From Adineta ricciae (taxonomy: Eukaryota; Rotifera; Eurotatoria; Adinetida; Adinetidae), in NCBI GenBank assembly GCA_905250025.1, contig CAJNOJ010000103.1, forward strand, positions 1-64,000: DNA of 64,000 nucleotides, given 5' to 3'. Below, one piece after another: positions 42,901-54,456 of the stretch; position 1 is the stretch's first letter, and every line of letters begins with the position of its first letter. The position numbers and the translations under genes were made by a program. The notes below the pieces were generated by a model. The model worked only from the letters and a program-made list of their open reading frames with translations, was not told the origin of the DNA and ran no database searches.

Positions 42901-45443
42901 CTCGCTTTATCAATAAAATTCTTCCTGGACAGTACAAAATCTCATGCTGAAATCATCTTTAATTTCGACGATTGGTCACATTTAAAGCAACAGAATGTTT
43001 TTATTGCATTTACACAAAGTAATTATAGACAACGACAGTCAGATCAGCTAAGAGATCTCGTTCAGAAGCGTTTTCCATCGACGCAACTATTCACATTGAC
43101 AAACATGACAAACATTACGGAATTCAATCAACTATTATACAGTAAGTAAACTACTCTTACTATGCCACTGCGATCACCTACATTCTCACTGAAATGTTGC
43201 TTGTAGTGCATCGCAAATGGTCAGACAATGCCTATTTTCAAGAATACTTCGGAATATTATTTGAAAGTACTGAAGCAGTCTCGGTATTGACATCGCACTT
43301 AATCATCGGTTATGAACCATTTAGTATAATTAATCAGTATATATGCCGTGGAAAATGTTCAATCTTAACCCGATTGAAATTTGTTCAAAACCCATCGAAC
43401 AAACTGAACGAACAAACGTTTTTTAGCTTTCTAAAAATTCTATCATTATTCAGTTGTTTCTATTTGATATATCCAGGCGAATACACCCTATTCTATGTAC
43501 TGACATATTATTTCATTTATATTTATATCACCATATTAATTATCAATGAAGGACAACAATTTGTTAGGTTACTGAAAATCTTTGGCCTACATCCGATTAT
43601 TTATTGGACAGGAAGATATTTGTTTGATTTAATATTAACACTAATCTACACATTGATTATTTATTTGATATTCTCCTTGAATCGTCCAGAAGAACCGACG
43701 GAAAAGGACAATTCATTATCGTTTAAACAAATGATCGATCAAAATAATCATCGGATGAAAGTAAAAATTTTCTCCTTCACATTCGTTATCGCTTCAACAA
43801 CGTTACCAGTTATGTATTTAATCACAAGTTAGTATTCTTTGCTCATAAGATCATCTCAACGTCGTTTTCTGTTAGGATTCTTGAAAAATGATTTAATCGG
43901 AGGTATTCTAGTGTATCTCCTCTTAATCATCATTGAAATAGCCGATTTAATTCGCATTTTTATACTGTTGATTACAAAGAATAAGAATGATTATCGGATG
44001 AGCTATTGGATTATGAATATTTTCCTACCACCATTGAATAGTAAGCGTTTAATTTCGCTTCTATTGAAAAATTCGACAAAGAAATTTTGTAAAATGCTTG
44101 AAAATGATCAAGCCCTCGTATCGAAATTTGGATTTACTCAGCAGAAGAACAATGATGACGTTTCAAAACATCTATTCGTGAGCTTTGCTCAAATAATCGT
44201 TCCATTTCTTGTTCTTTGCTCGATTGATCTTGGTCTGTTTACAATGAAAACAGCTAATTTTGAATTTGACGCCGAAGAAATCGATGATGATGTCCTAGAC
44301 GAAAGAAGTAATTTGATATCCAATAAGCAAGACTATCTCAGCGAACCACTCCTGTGTTTGGATATTGTTAAAAAATATCCTCAAAAAACGATTCTAGCTA
44401 TTGATCATCTCGCATTTCATGTCGAGCAAGGCCAGTGCTTTGGTCTTCTTGGGTTTAACGGCGCTGGTGTGTTTTTCCTTCTGGTATCAAATCTGGACGT
44501 TTGTTTCTTGCTTTTAGGCAAAACCTCTTTGTTTAAAATCATTGTTGGGGAAGAAAAAGCAACAGCTGGTTCCATTTATATCAATGGTAAAACCTACGAG
44601 AAATTTGCCGATGGTGTTTGCCGAGATATTGGCTATTGTCCGCAATATGATTGTATCGTTGAGAAGCTCACATTAGAGGATTATCTTTATTTATTTGGAC
44701 GTTTGCGCGGAATTCATAGTTCCAAACTCATACAAACGGTTCAAGCAATTTCACAATTGTTTCTACTGGATCTGTATCTGAAACAATATCTTAAACAATG
44801 CAGTGGTGGAACAATTCGGAGAATGCATGCTGCTTTAGCTTGTATCGGGTCACCATCAATTATTCTCTTAGGTTAGATTTCGAATGGAGCCAAAGCGCTA
44901 ATTATCCTTTTGTTTTTGTTTTCTCTAGATGAACCAACGACAGGTAATTGATTTCCTTTTTTGTTTTTCAACTTATTTAATCGAATTTGGGAAGGTGTTG
45001 ATCCGTATAGTCGTCGGCAGATGCGTCAAGTTTTTGAATATGCTTTGAATTGTAATTTGACAATCATTTTAACATCTCATTCAATGGAGGAGTGTGAAAT
45101 GTTGTGTTCCCGTCTTGGAATTATGTCTACAGGACAATTCAAGTGTTTAGGAAATATTCAAAGTTTGAAGCAAAAATTTGGAAATATTTATACGATTTCG
45201 ATCAAGTTTAAAGCAAATTTTACTCCCGAACAATTCAAAGATTTGAATATCCATTTAAAAAATCATATTCGTACACAAATTTATAATCAAACAGACACCA
45301 CAGTTATCTATCGAGTAGAACATTCTTCGCCAGCGCAATTGTTTGCTTTAATCGAGCAAATTAAAGAGACATACTCCATTGAAACATATTCAATTCAACA
45401 AATGACATTAGAACAAATATTTATTTATCTCCAAAACCATTAG
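39936..45443 (+). CDS. ABCA-subfamily ABC transporter (full transporter)
   Basis: Eleven exons (39936-40932, 40987-41703, 41752-41880, 41933-42154, 42203-42634, 42689-43141, 43207-43801, 43850-44466, 44518-44871, 44929-44943, 44995-45443) keep phase throughout and give 1659 aa. The order is TMD1, NBD1, TMD2, NBD2, as in ABCA lipid exporters. NBD1 has ILGHNGAGKTT (Walker A, split by an intron), NLSGGMKRRLS (signature), VLLDEPSSGLDP (Walker B/D-loop) and STHFMEEAD (H-loop). NBD2 has LLGFNGAGKTS, QCSGGTIRRMH, ILLDEPTTGVDP and TSHSMEECE. A long extracellular loop follows the first helix (ELLFPLLIIGLIIYF), as in ABCA. The likely role is lipid export or flipping. The second Walker B region is built around a 15-nt exon. 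An in-frame TAG at 43830 lies inside a 48-bp intron, so the gene appears intact. Relatively short for ABCA; the exact subfamily member is not determined. Confidence 0.92.
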
Positions 45444-46028
45444 CCATTTCCCCCATCTGTTATCATGAACCGCGCGAGAAAGTCAGATGAAACGTTAAAA
45501 CATCATACGTCATGATAAGAAGAGAAAAAATTCGATGTACTCATATGTACTTGCACAATATTCGGTCGACTTCTGTTAATAATATCTTAATGTAAATTGT
45601 GATGCGTTGCAAACACTTGAATATGTAATTAGCAGAAAAATTCTCAAATAGCGCAGAAAAACTGTTAAGTATGTTTGTGACTTTTACGCATCGCAAAAAA
45701 ATCTGAAAAGAAAAAGTAATCACAAGCCTTTGAATCGGCCACTATGCTCAGGCAAATAAAGAATGAAAAATATAATATTTCGACGCATAAAATTACGCAC
45801 TTTTTATGGTTGGAGAAAAATCACATATTTTTATGAGAATGCCAATTGTGAACACGAAAGAATCTCTCTTGAAAAGCAATTGTTTTCCGTCGTTTGCTCA
45901 TCCGGGTAGATTCACGTACAAAAACAAAATCTTCCATATCACTCCATTGTTCTGATGCTTGGATGTGTCGAAATTTTATTTTTATTTTTACTTTTTTGAA
46001 AATATGAAGTGAAAGACAAACGTCGCGG
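45444..46028. other. Convergent intergenic region
   Basis: Lies between the ABCA stop and the stop of the minus-strand gene. Weak open frames only. Confidence 0.4.
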
Positions 46029-47208
46029 TCAATCATCTACCGGTAGTTGATATCGATCTAGTAGAATTGAAAACGGTTCAATTGAATACTTTTTCAACCA
46101 GAACTGTTCATTATCAATTGTTTTCAAATTTTCTCGTTTTCTTTTCTTTGAAGAATAAGACGATATTTTGTCTCGCCGACGTCGACGTTGTGTTTGTTTC
46201 AAGCTTGTGTTTTCCAGCGAAATGTTTGCTTCAGCTACTGTTGACACATCTTCTGCTTCTGCTTCTGCTTCTTTTTCCTTTTCCTCTACTTCCGGCTCCT
46301 CTGCTTGTTTCGTACTCAATTCAAGTGTAACCTGTGGTTCCATTGTCTCAGAACTCTCATTGATTTTACAAGGAATATCATTGAGTAGATGTGGAGTGTT
46401 TTCCATTTCATTTGATACAGAATTATCAGTAACAGGCTGCTGCTGTTGTTGTTCTTCTTCTACTTCTTCTTCAGCAGGAGGAGTCGGATGAGGTGTAAGA
46501 CACGGAGAAGGTTCCACTGATTTGATAGATTCGTCGATATTTACATTTGCTGTCAATGTTTCTTCGTCGGTATTCTTTGTTACTGGAATTTCATCTGGCA
46601 GCGGCTCTTTTTCGATCACTTGATCACCTAATAGAAATGATTGGTCAAGTACTTTTCTACAGTATTATAGCGAAAGAAAAGGTCTAGAGCGAATTCCGAC
46701 CGCTGATCTAACGGAAATGAGTTGGAAAAAAAACGGAAAGATTCTCTACTTTTATGAGGATAGTTGAGCGGTGCTTGTGTAGTTGGTAAAAGTTCTTTGA
46801 GAATATAATTCCAATGATGTTCTAGTTCTTGGATATTGACTAAACGTAATGATGAATCGCAATCTGTAGATTTATCAGGTTTGAATCTAATGATTTGTTT
46901 TTTTCGACAAATTTGAATGAAATCTTCAATATTTGACCATGGAAAATAAACCGAAACAATGTCTTTAATTGCTAGACAGGAGATTGTTTGATGATCTTTT
47001 TCATTAGTATTCGACGACGATGTGGTACAATAGGAAAGAATTTCTTTGCCGTGAAAGACGATCTCTCGACAAAATGAATTGTTTGTTTCCGTCTTTTTCG
47101 AAAGTACATTTTTCTGAAAAACAAGATCAAAATTAAGCTTTTACTTCTAATCAGCGCCGGCATTTCAATATGATTTTAACATACCGCTGAGTCGTACGCG
47201 TTGCTCAT
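46029..47208 (-). CDS. Unrecognised protein with acidic low-complexity middle and basic, NLS-like end
   Basis: Three exons (47185-47208, 46750-47113, 46029-46627) in consistent phase give 328 aa. The first exon is only 24 nt (MSNAYDSA). The N-terminal 125 residues look folded (FHGKEILSYCTT, CLAIKDIVSVYFPWSNIEDF, RLVNIQELEHHWNYILKELL). The middle is acidic and Gln/Pro-rich (PPAEEEVEEEQQQQQP, EKEKEAEAEAEDV), and the end has a strong basic cluster (QTQRRRRRDKISSYSSKKRK) followed by a short folded tail EQFWLKKYSIEPF. This layout suggests a nuclear, perhaps chromatin or transcription related, protein. The N-terminal block loosely recalls SKI/DACH-type helices, but not enough to assign. The antisense frames over the low-complexity part are shadows. 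Confidence 0.65.
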
Positions 47209-47372
47209 GATCGCCTTTTCTTTATCTAAAAGTAGGGTAAATGGCGTTATTTGAGAAATATCAATAGCGGTACATGAATAGTAAGGTATGCTCATTATTT
47301 TATTCTTTTATGTTCTCCTTGATACGAGTAGGAAGTTCCCAGACATAAGTACAAGAATCTCATGACGTTAGT

Positions 47373-48637
47373 TTAATATTTCACTACTGAAGATTTGCGT
47401 TCTACAAGAGATCCAGAGAAGGTTTGAGGACTCAATAAGTTTTTTCTATAGAATGCGACTGAGTTCGAAACGCGAAGTAGTCTATGCACCAGCATTTGCC
47501 AAGGTAAGAACACAAAGCGAAGCGAAAGTGCAGACAGATAAGGAATTTCATTTTTTACTGCCATAACAAAGCTATATTTATCATCACCTGCTAGTCGTTT
47601 GCAGGAGATCCTGTAACAAACAAAAAGCACGGTAACTTTACACGTAAACTACGTCACTGCCATAGGCGTATTCGAAATCGATGAAGAGATTTGCTGTCTT
47701 ATGTTTAGACTGAGGAGATTTAACATAACAAACGGAAAAATTTAATAGAAGAAAAGTAAATACCTGTGATGGGCTTATTTGATGATGGTGATGATGATGA
47801 TGACAATAGGCGGGGTGAAAACCACAATTGGCTGGAATTAGTGAATTGAGCCGTGGAGACAAGAAATTGATAAAATTTTATAAATGAGCTAAAGGGCGTT
47901 ATTGATGTTGAATCTAGTTTCGAATAACACAATTGATTATTCAGCGAAAGTGTGCCTTTTGAATGAAATGTATTAATATAATGTAATAGTTCGGCTTCGT
48001 AAAGGGTCAATGAATATTGAGGAAAAGGACATTTACTCATACAGTAAGATAAGCTTTCTGATGTGAACCGACATAGTAAATGCAATTTGACCATTTGAAC
48101 ACATAGATATTCCTCTCGGGTAACATGTCTAAAAACAGAAGTTTTTATTGACAAGCTGAAAAATCCGATAGGAAAAAGCTATCTGAAGCCTTTCTCAGCA
48201 GGAATCTTCCGAGAACTGGCGTTTGAAATCTAATATAATTTCTTCCTTTCATGGTGGTTCAACGATCTGCCGATGTGAAAAAGAAAAGAAGAAAGAACGA
48301 GAAACAAGACGTTTCCTTGACAATATTAATGTTTTTATGACCGACTGAGTACAGCTTGTGTTGAGAAAAGTAAAAAATCAAGAAAAAAAACAACATAAGA
48401 GACTTACCGGAATATGACTGGCAAGAAAATTGCCGATGGAATAATTTGACGCCATGCGAATTGTCCAAGACGAGATGTGATGTCCATCGATTTCTTATCC
48501 GATAATTTCTCATTAAGACTTTTACAAGTCAACAACAAACGATTAGGTAGAGGACATTTCGTGGATTTTAATCGTTTCGAATTGTGCATCAATCCATCGG
48601 ATTTTATCGATGAGGAATAATGCTGATCCGACAACAT
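47373..48637 (-). CDS. Unrecognised multi-exon gene, 3' end uncertain
   Basis: Exon 1 (48408-48637) begins MLSDQHYSSSIKSDGLM and joins in phase to exon 2 (47764-48128; RHVTREEYLCVQMVKLHLLC, then CMSKCPFPQYSLTLYEAELL) through a 279-bp intron. Exon 2 ends in a good donor (CAG/GTATTT). Several acceptors downstream fit the phase; one gives a tail starting VKNEIPYLSALSLRFVFL that runs to 47373, another stops after a few residues. The readable part is Cys/Ser/Leu-rich with a Ser-His-rich end and no recognised domain or signal peptide. It lies head-to-tail upstream of the gene at 46029-47208, both on the minus strand, so one transcript cannot be excluded. Real exons are likely; the exact protein is not. 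Confidence 0.45.
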
Positions 48638-51600
48638 TGAGAGAATTCTTTTTCAAGATGACTTTATCTAAAATTTTGTCCTATATTTAGGAAAGCAATT
48701 TTCTCATTTTATGCACTCTAATGTCTATGAGTCACGCATATTAGTCAAGTATCATTCATTCTTATCACATAGAAAGAGAAAAACATCGACATGTTTGTAT
48801 CTGACTGTAATATATTTATCTAAAATAATTTGAGTAAGTTTCATTTCAAAAGTTGATTTATAAATATTTATCACTTGTGCAATGACGATGAAAAGTGCAT
48901 GGAGCATTCAATTAAATTTTTCGAAATTTGGCAATGCGGAGAAATCGATGACAAAGGTTTACGCGTTATTGTTACTTACACAGACACATGAAAAACATGC
49001 ACGGAGGGTGATATACACCGAGAAGGACGAATGTCGACAAAAGGAATACGCAAGTAATGCATCGTGCGCTGAATACAGCGGAAGAAATAGAAGTAGGTTG
49101 CGTATGAAAGCAAGAAGAATAACGCGAGGAAAAAGAGAAAAGGGGAAGAGGAATCGCATATGCTACCATTTGCGAATAGAGTAACGAATGTAAGACAGCT
49201 AACGGTCGCTGTCGTGTAATAACATAAGTGCATTTTTTAAAACTATAACACATCTATTATCGGTAATAATTTTTCGGAAAAAATGTCACTTTCATGGGCA
49301 AGTTAACAAAAAGAGAGTGAGAACAAGAGAGAGGTGAAACAAAATAGCATTCTCACATAAATATTTACTTGAATAGACATCTGACATGTGTGTAGTGCGA
49401 TTAAAAGTAAAAGAGAAAAAAGAAAAAGAAACAAGCATACGTATACCTCGTTGTCATAGCATCCTGTTCTATGTAGACACGTTTCTCTTCGAAGGCTACA
49501 GCAAACAGAGGATATGATGTAGACGCAGTAAATAGCTACACGAAAGATCCACTGTTATCTTTCGTACTACAAATATTTGCACCTAACAAATAAAAAGCGT
49601 CAAACTTTGCATGTTTCATGTAGACCGTTAGAAAACTTATAAATAATTCAATGCCAAACATTCGATGATGTTAGCAGCATTGAGAGAGTGTAATTTCTAT
49701 GGACCGCAACATATAAGACTTCATTCAATTTCATTAGAATGCTAATCTATGCCTTATTTGCCTATCGCATATGAAAGAACTGGCCAGATTGGCTTCTAGT
49801 TTCAAAATTGTGGAAGTTTTCTTGCGAGTACTGTAGATTGAAAAAACATATGCTCGAATGAAATCTCATCCAATAGCTCAAAACTGAAATAACTTTCTCG
49901 AGATAGTCGTGTCAGACTAAATTACTGAGCGACAAGGGACACGCGCATCTCAACCAAATGATGATCTTCTACGAGATCACGATGTTATCCTAGTTCTTTG
50001 CTTGATAAGCCATACGTTATGACTTAGAAAATTAAGCGCTACTGCTACGATGGAATTATTTTAATTTTTCAAACATACTACTTCCTACGGAAACAACTAT
50101 AAGCTCGAGTAGCTATATATAATGCATTCTCAGTAATGAGCCTTCTTTCTATTTTACATATATTCATATTTTCAGCGTAACGGAAAACGTTTTATTAATT
50201 TCCAGAGTAGTGCATATTGTCACGGTTTCTCGAAAGCTGCATCACAAATATTTTATTCATAAAATAGCTCTTGTGTCCCTTTTTCTTACCTTTATAATAT
50301 GTATTTGATAATTTTTTTCCCATTTCTTAACGAACACGTTTACCTGACATCAATTAATTATTTCAAATAAGTTTCTTTTTACACAATGAATATCAGTTGC
50401 ACAATCATCCGTTTCTGCAGGAGCTTATGATTTAATCACGTTGTAGGGCTAAATAAAAACAAATATCTTAACAGTGACATTTTTTTTCATTAGGGCCTGA
50501 AAGACTAACATACGAGCTTGATGGAATATATTCTGCATCTTACTTACTGCTTTATTGCGTTCCTTTTGTAGACGTCCTTTTACTATCGTTAGCGTCTATA
50601 TTAACGGACAATACTTTACTTATTTTGTTCATAGCGTATGTGCAGCAGAAAAGTGAGACTAATTCATAATTGAAGGCAAAGACGGTTAGCATAACGAGAT
50701 CTTAGTAAAACCACATTTAATTTATTAATGATTCATACAAAAATTTGTATTTGCAAATGTGACGATGACAAATGACATCATATATGCAACTATAAAATAG
50801 AAAGTAATGCGACGCACTTTTTTTGCTCTTCTACGTTTCTTATGCATTACGCGATCACTTTCGGGTCAAAATATTTGACGTCGTTGAATTCGAACTTTTT
50901 TGTTATTGCAATATTTTTTCTTTCATTCAAGAACGTTCTCTGATCGGATGTTTTTCTTCTGCCAGTAGTGTCAAACACGAAAGTTGAATTCAATTTTACA
51001 ACTATTACTTTAGTTATTCACTTAGAGAATACCTCTCAACACCGTCACTCTGAAGACTAACTGAATTCAACTTTTTAGTGTTACATGTATGGACAGAATT
51101 CCTATTGATGGTTTCCCTTGGGTTTCATCACCAAAGCTTTAGTCAGTTGCTAAAAAGTTGACGAGCGTTGGTTTTCGCTATTCTGTAACATGGTACAAGG
51201 CGCCTCTTGTATTCAATTGTTGGACTATAGAGTGTAGTATAAAGTATACAGAAGATATAGTACATTCACGATTTATTATGAAAAGTGTGAAAGCATACAC
51301 TCATTTTCATATTTCGAAATCGTTGTCAAGTTTACGAAGTTGGAAATGCATTTCAGAATCAAAATCAAACTCTGCTGGATGACATCTATAATATGCTATA
51401 GTAAGCATTGTACACACTGAATCGGCTAATATAATCGAATAGAAAAAAAGCTAAAAATCCATTGCTTTCTGGTATTTGAACACTTCTATGGATTTGAAAG
51501 CAGCCTTATATTACCTTTGAATGGTTGGTTTTCTGGAAAACTTCGTGAAAAGATCACACAGATTATAGTGACTATTGCCTTCGACGCTGACTGAGCTTCT

Positions 51601-52122
51601 TCGAAGATTTCAATGCGAAGCACGTTTGTTAGAGCAGGAGTTACGCTGGGAATCGGCTCAGGTCTTGGAAAGATATGTGTAGCCTGCTTATGTAAATGTT
51701 ATAAGGCTTTGAAAATTCTTGCACACTTCATCAGCTGCCATACTATCGTACGTGCTGCTCTACATTCGAGAGTGGTTTCACTTTCGCAGCATTAGTCGTT
51801 TCCTATGTCTGAAAGTAGACAATGATAGTATTCATATAATACACATACAATAGTATTATCAAATTGTAGAGTCTAGAAATGTCTTTCAGAAATCAATAGG
51901 TATCCTTTATCAGTACCATAAATACGGGAATCTCGAGACTAAAAGCTCGATGTAACTTTCTAGTTGGTCAATGGATTACTTTGCCAAGTGTATAACTAAC
52001 CAGCTATACCATTTAGAATTCTTTTTGCGCTGTTTGATGACTGTCAGGACACTAACTATTATTTTTTATTGTATTTTTAAGGCCTTAATATAATCGTGAC
52101 TAGCTTGAACAGTAAATATACA
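48638..52122. other. Gene-poor stretch of about 3.5 kb
   Basis: No complete gene recognised. 48882-49184 plus is an open frame with Lys/Arg-rich end and no domain. 50494-50669 is an orphan exon-like stretch (listed separately). The rest is AT-rich with many stops in all frames. It may contain decayed genes or elements not recognisable by eye. Confidence 0.4.
50494..50669 (+). pseudogene. Orphan exon-like fragment resembling an ABCG-type transmembrane segment
   Basis: After a T-rich tract and AG, an open stretch reads PERLTYELDGIYSASYLLLY, then CVPFVDVLLLSLASILT and a further hydrophobic run, ending at TAA. The order resembles ABCG half-transporters (ERxxxxxExxxGxYSxxxYxxxK...D at the start of a membrane helix). 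No neighbouring exons with nucleotide-binding motifs are seen on either side, so if the match is real it is a relic of a lost or moved gene. Confidence 0.25.
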
Positions 52123-52194
52123 TCCGCGGTAGTATAGTGGTTAGTATCCCCGCCTGTCACGCGGGAAACCGGGGTTCGATTCCCCGCCGCGGAG
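52123..52194 (+). tRNA. tRNA-Asp (anticodon GTC)
   Basis: A 72-nt cloverleaf. The acceptor stem pairs TCCGCGG with CCGCGGA. The D-arm region is TAGTATAGTGGTTAGTA (A box), the anticodon GTC is at 52156-52158 in a CCTGTCACG loop, and the T arm is GGGGTTCGATTCCCC (B box). It is nearly identical to the standard animal tRNA-Asp. No intron. A run of six T follows at 52200-52205 as the RNA polymerase III terminator. Confidence 0.97.
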
Positions 52195-52762
52195 TATAAA
52201 TTTTTTGTTTCATATTTTTTTCTCTTTTAAAGATATATGTGCAGCTAAACAATCATATTTTCTCTTATCGTTTCATTTATCTACGTCAGCATATGCAAAA
52301 TACTTTTATCGCGACACATATTCGCTTTTGTTTTTATTTTCTCAAAACAAAAATAAACACCATTTCGACCCATGTCGATCATTCGAAAGTCCGTCACGCG
52401 AAGGACAGTTTACGTACATAAATAGCTTGTTAAGTAGTGAATTTCTCTTGCTAATTTATCATATGAAGTACGTTGGACTTTATCTCCGTACTTATCCGTT
52501 CTGATTCACTTCCGTAAATAATATCTGTTAAGAACACTCGTATGGGTTCTACTCAATGAATATTTCATACATAATTTTATATTAAAAATTGAATTCAACA
52601 GAAAACGTTGCCTAATTCTTTTCTTTAATATTGTTGACAATTTCACTTCGTAACTATCGTTCAAAAACACAGAAAATCATTTTTTTTCGTCAAATAAAAA
52701 TAAAATTTTGTCGCACATCGGAAATTTAAAAAGAAAGTAAATAAATAGTTAATTAATTCAAT
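52195..52762. other. Intergenic after tRNA-Asp
   Basis: AT-rich spacer up to the 3' end of the ZIP transporter. No gene beyond the tRNA terminator. Confidence 0.45.
52200..52205 (+). terminator. RNA polymerase III terminator of tRNA-Asp
   Basis: TTTTTT beginning six bases after the tRNA 3' end. Confidence 0.7.
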
Positions 52763-53872
52763 TTATCCTATATAAAGAACAACAAAATATATAATTGAAA
52801 GTCCTAAAATAACACCAAATAATTGTCGTAATGAATGTCTAAGAATGAAAATACTGGAAGAATCGTCTTGAAGTTCAAATTATAAGAATCATACCTGAGA
52901 TCATTCTCTTTCAACAAATCAGGCACTGTCTTTACAAGGGCAACATAAAGAAAGCCACCACTAGTAAATGGTAGTACCCATAATGTACCTACAAGTGTTC
53001 ACAGAAAACGAGATGAACGACAAAAGGAACAATTGTGTTATTTACTATGACTCGAGCTGGAATAGTACAGTGCTAGTATTGCGCCTAAAACTCCTCCTAA
53101 GCCAGTAACAAGTTGAGCTTTGGTTGCTTCCCATCGATTGAAACCAGATCGTAAAAGTATAGCAAAATCACCCATTTCATGTGGAATTTCATGAATAATA
53201 ATTCCAGCCAGTGTCGTCATGCCAACAAATGAACTAACGGCAAAGCCACCACCAATTGCTGCGCCATGCGTTAAGTTATCAATAAAATTCGCTAATAAAT
53301 TTAAATATCCCGTTGTCTAAATATTATCGAATATCAGCAAATAGAAGAATTTTTTCATTGAATTCCATTTACCTTGATTTTTCTTTCTGTCAATGGAAGA
53401 CTCTAAAAGAACATAGTGTGATTAAAACGTTTATTTTCTCTCCAAGTCGCTCAACTGTACTTCTGATTTTTTACTATGCGTAGAAGTTTCTTTTTCATCT
53501 TCATCATCATCGTCTTCTGGAAAGACTTGTTCAATCAGGAAAAAAATAAATAAACCACCTATAGTCCAAAGACCGATTTGAACTGACGATGCATGTGGAC
53601 ACGCAAAAGCTTCGGGTAAAAGATGAAGGAACACGTCAGCCAATTGACTACCAACTGCAACACTTAGCAATAATTCTAAATATGGTTTGTCTCCTATTTA
53701 ATCAGAAGAAAACAAACAGACGAATAATGAATGTTGTTCAATGAAGCAAACTTTTTTTCTCTTCATCTGGAACGATGAAAATCGGGAGGAGACCAATGCA
53801 ACCAACGAGAGCTGCTCCAACAAGTGCACTTGCCCATGTTTGGAGAGAATAACTGATTATTTCTAATGTCAT
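52763..53872 (-). CDS. ZIP-family (SLC39) zinc transporter, ZIP13/ZIP7-like
   Basis: Six exons (53752-53872, 53461-53693, 53373-53402, 53052-53316, 52895-52988, 52763-52838) in consistent phase give 272 aa; exon 3 is only 30 nt (SLPLTERKIK). TM1 is SALVGAALVGCIGLLPIF. TM2-3 contains GSQLADVFLHLLPEAF, matching the GDvflHLlPea block of ZIP7/ZIP13. An acidic cytosolic loop (PEDDDDEDEKETS) stands where metal-binding His-rich loops occur in relatives. TM4 has IDNLTHGAAIGGGFA and TM5 HEIPHEMGDFAILL, the HExPHExGD metal site of the LIV-1 subfamily. The tail has SGGFLYVALVKTVPDLL and a final helix. Likely role: zinc release from Golgi/ER or vesicles to the cytosol. Short compared with human ZIP13 (about 370 aa), chiefly because the N-terminal extension is missing. 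Confidence 0.9.
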
Positions 53873-54159
53873 GATGTTAGATATAACACAGCGTTTATCG
53901 CGAAGCAACGATATCCTTCATCTATTTTCTTCTTATAAGGCGCATGATGTATTTTTCTTCTTCTGTTAGAAAGCAAAATAGCGGAGAGAAAAGAAAATGC
54001 TTGTGTACTTTTTCCTGACGACGGCGCATACGTTGATGACTCATTCTCAATTATCCTTTCGTCGACCTAAAAGAAGAGAACATATTTAAGAGAAGTCCCA
54101 TGTAGATATACTTTTTCCCATGGTTGAATCAGATTGATAAACTATTTATCAAAGTGGCT

Positions 54160-54456
54160 TTATTTTCGTGAAGTAAAAAATGATCCATCGAATGAAGATA
54201 CTTTAAAACCACGTAAAAGAAAATAGATGAAGACATCAAAAATTAAGATGAAATATGGTAAAAGTACAAGAATGATCTCTCCTAATGTTGCTCGATGTTG
54301 TACAAAGGATATTTGACGTGGTACTAATGATACACGAGTGGATGAACTTCGTCGTATTTCATCTTCTTCTATGCTTTCTTCAATAAAGCTTTGAAATGCA
54401 TCGTTGTTTGTCGTTGGTGAAGACATTTGCGCTGTTATCATCTTCACATTCAACAA
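54160..54456 (-). CDS. Unrecognised small single-pass membrane protein
   Basis: A 98-aa frame; the likelier start is the internal MSSPTTNNDAFQSFIEES, ten codons in. An acidic/Ser-rich N-terminus (EESIEEDEIRRSSSTRVSL) is followed by one long membrane segment, LGEIILVLLPYFILIFDVFI, and a short tail. No domain or signal peptide is recognised. It lies upstream of the ZIP gene on the same strand with about 290 bp between. Small tail-anchored proteins of this kind are often real but rapidly evolving. Confidence 0.45.
   Translation of the reverse strand: MLNVKMITAQMSSPTTNNDAFQSFIEESIEEDEIRRSSSTRVSLVPRQISFVQHRATLGEIILVLLPYFILIFDVFIYFLLRGFKVSSFDGSFFTSRK

Noticed and set aside
43827-43838. In-frame TAG suggesting that the ABCA gene is a pseudogene
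   Set aside because: A phase-correct 48-bp GT-AG intron removes it, and all catalytic motifs are intact.
46067-46491. Plus-strand Ser/Cys-rich and Leu-rich frames
   Set aside because: They mirror the acidic low-complexity codons of the minus-strand gene.
48882-49184. 100-aa plus-strand frame as a gene
   Set aside because: No domain, biased Lys/Arg-rich end, and equally long frames on the other strand at the same place.
51596-51690. Short protein-like stretch (FQCEARLLEQELRWESAQVL)
   Set aside because: Fewer than 30 codons without start, splice partner or recognised family.
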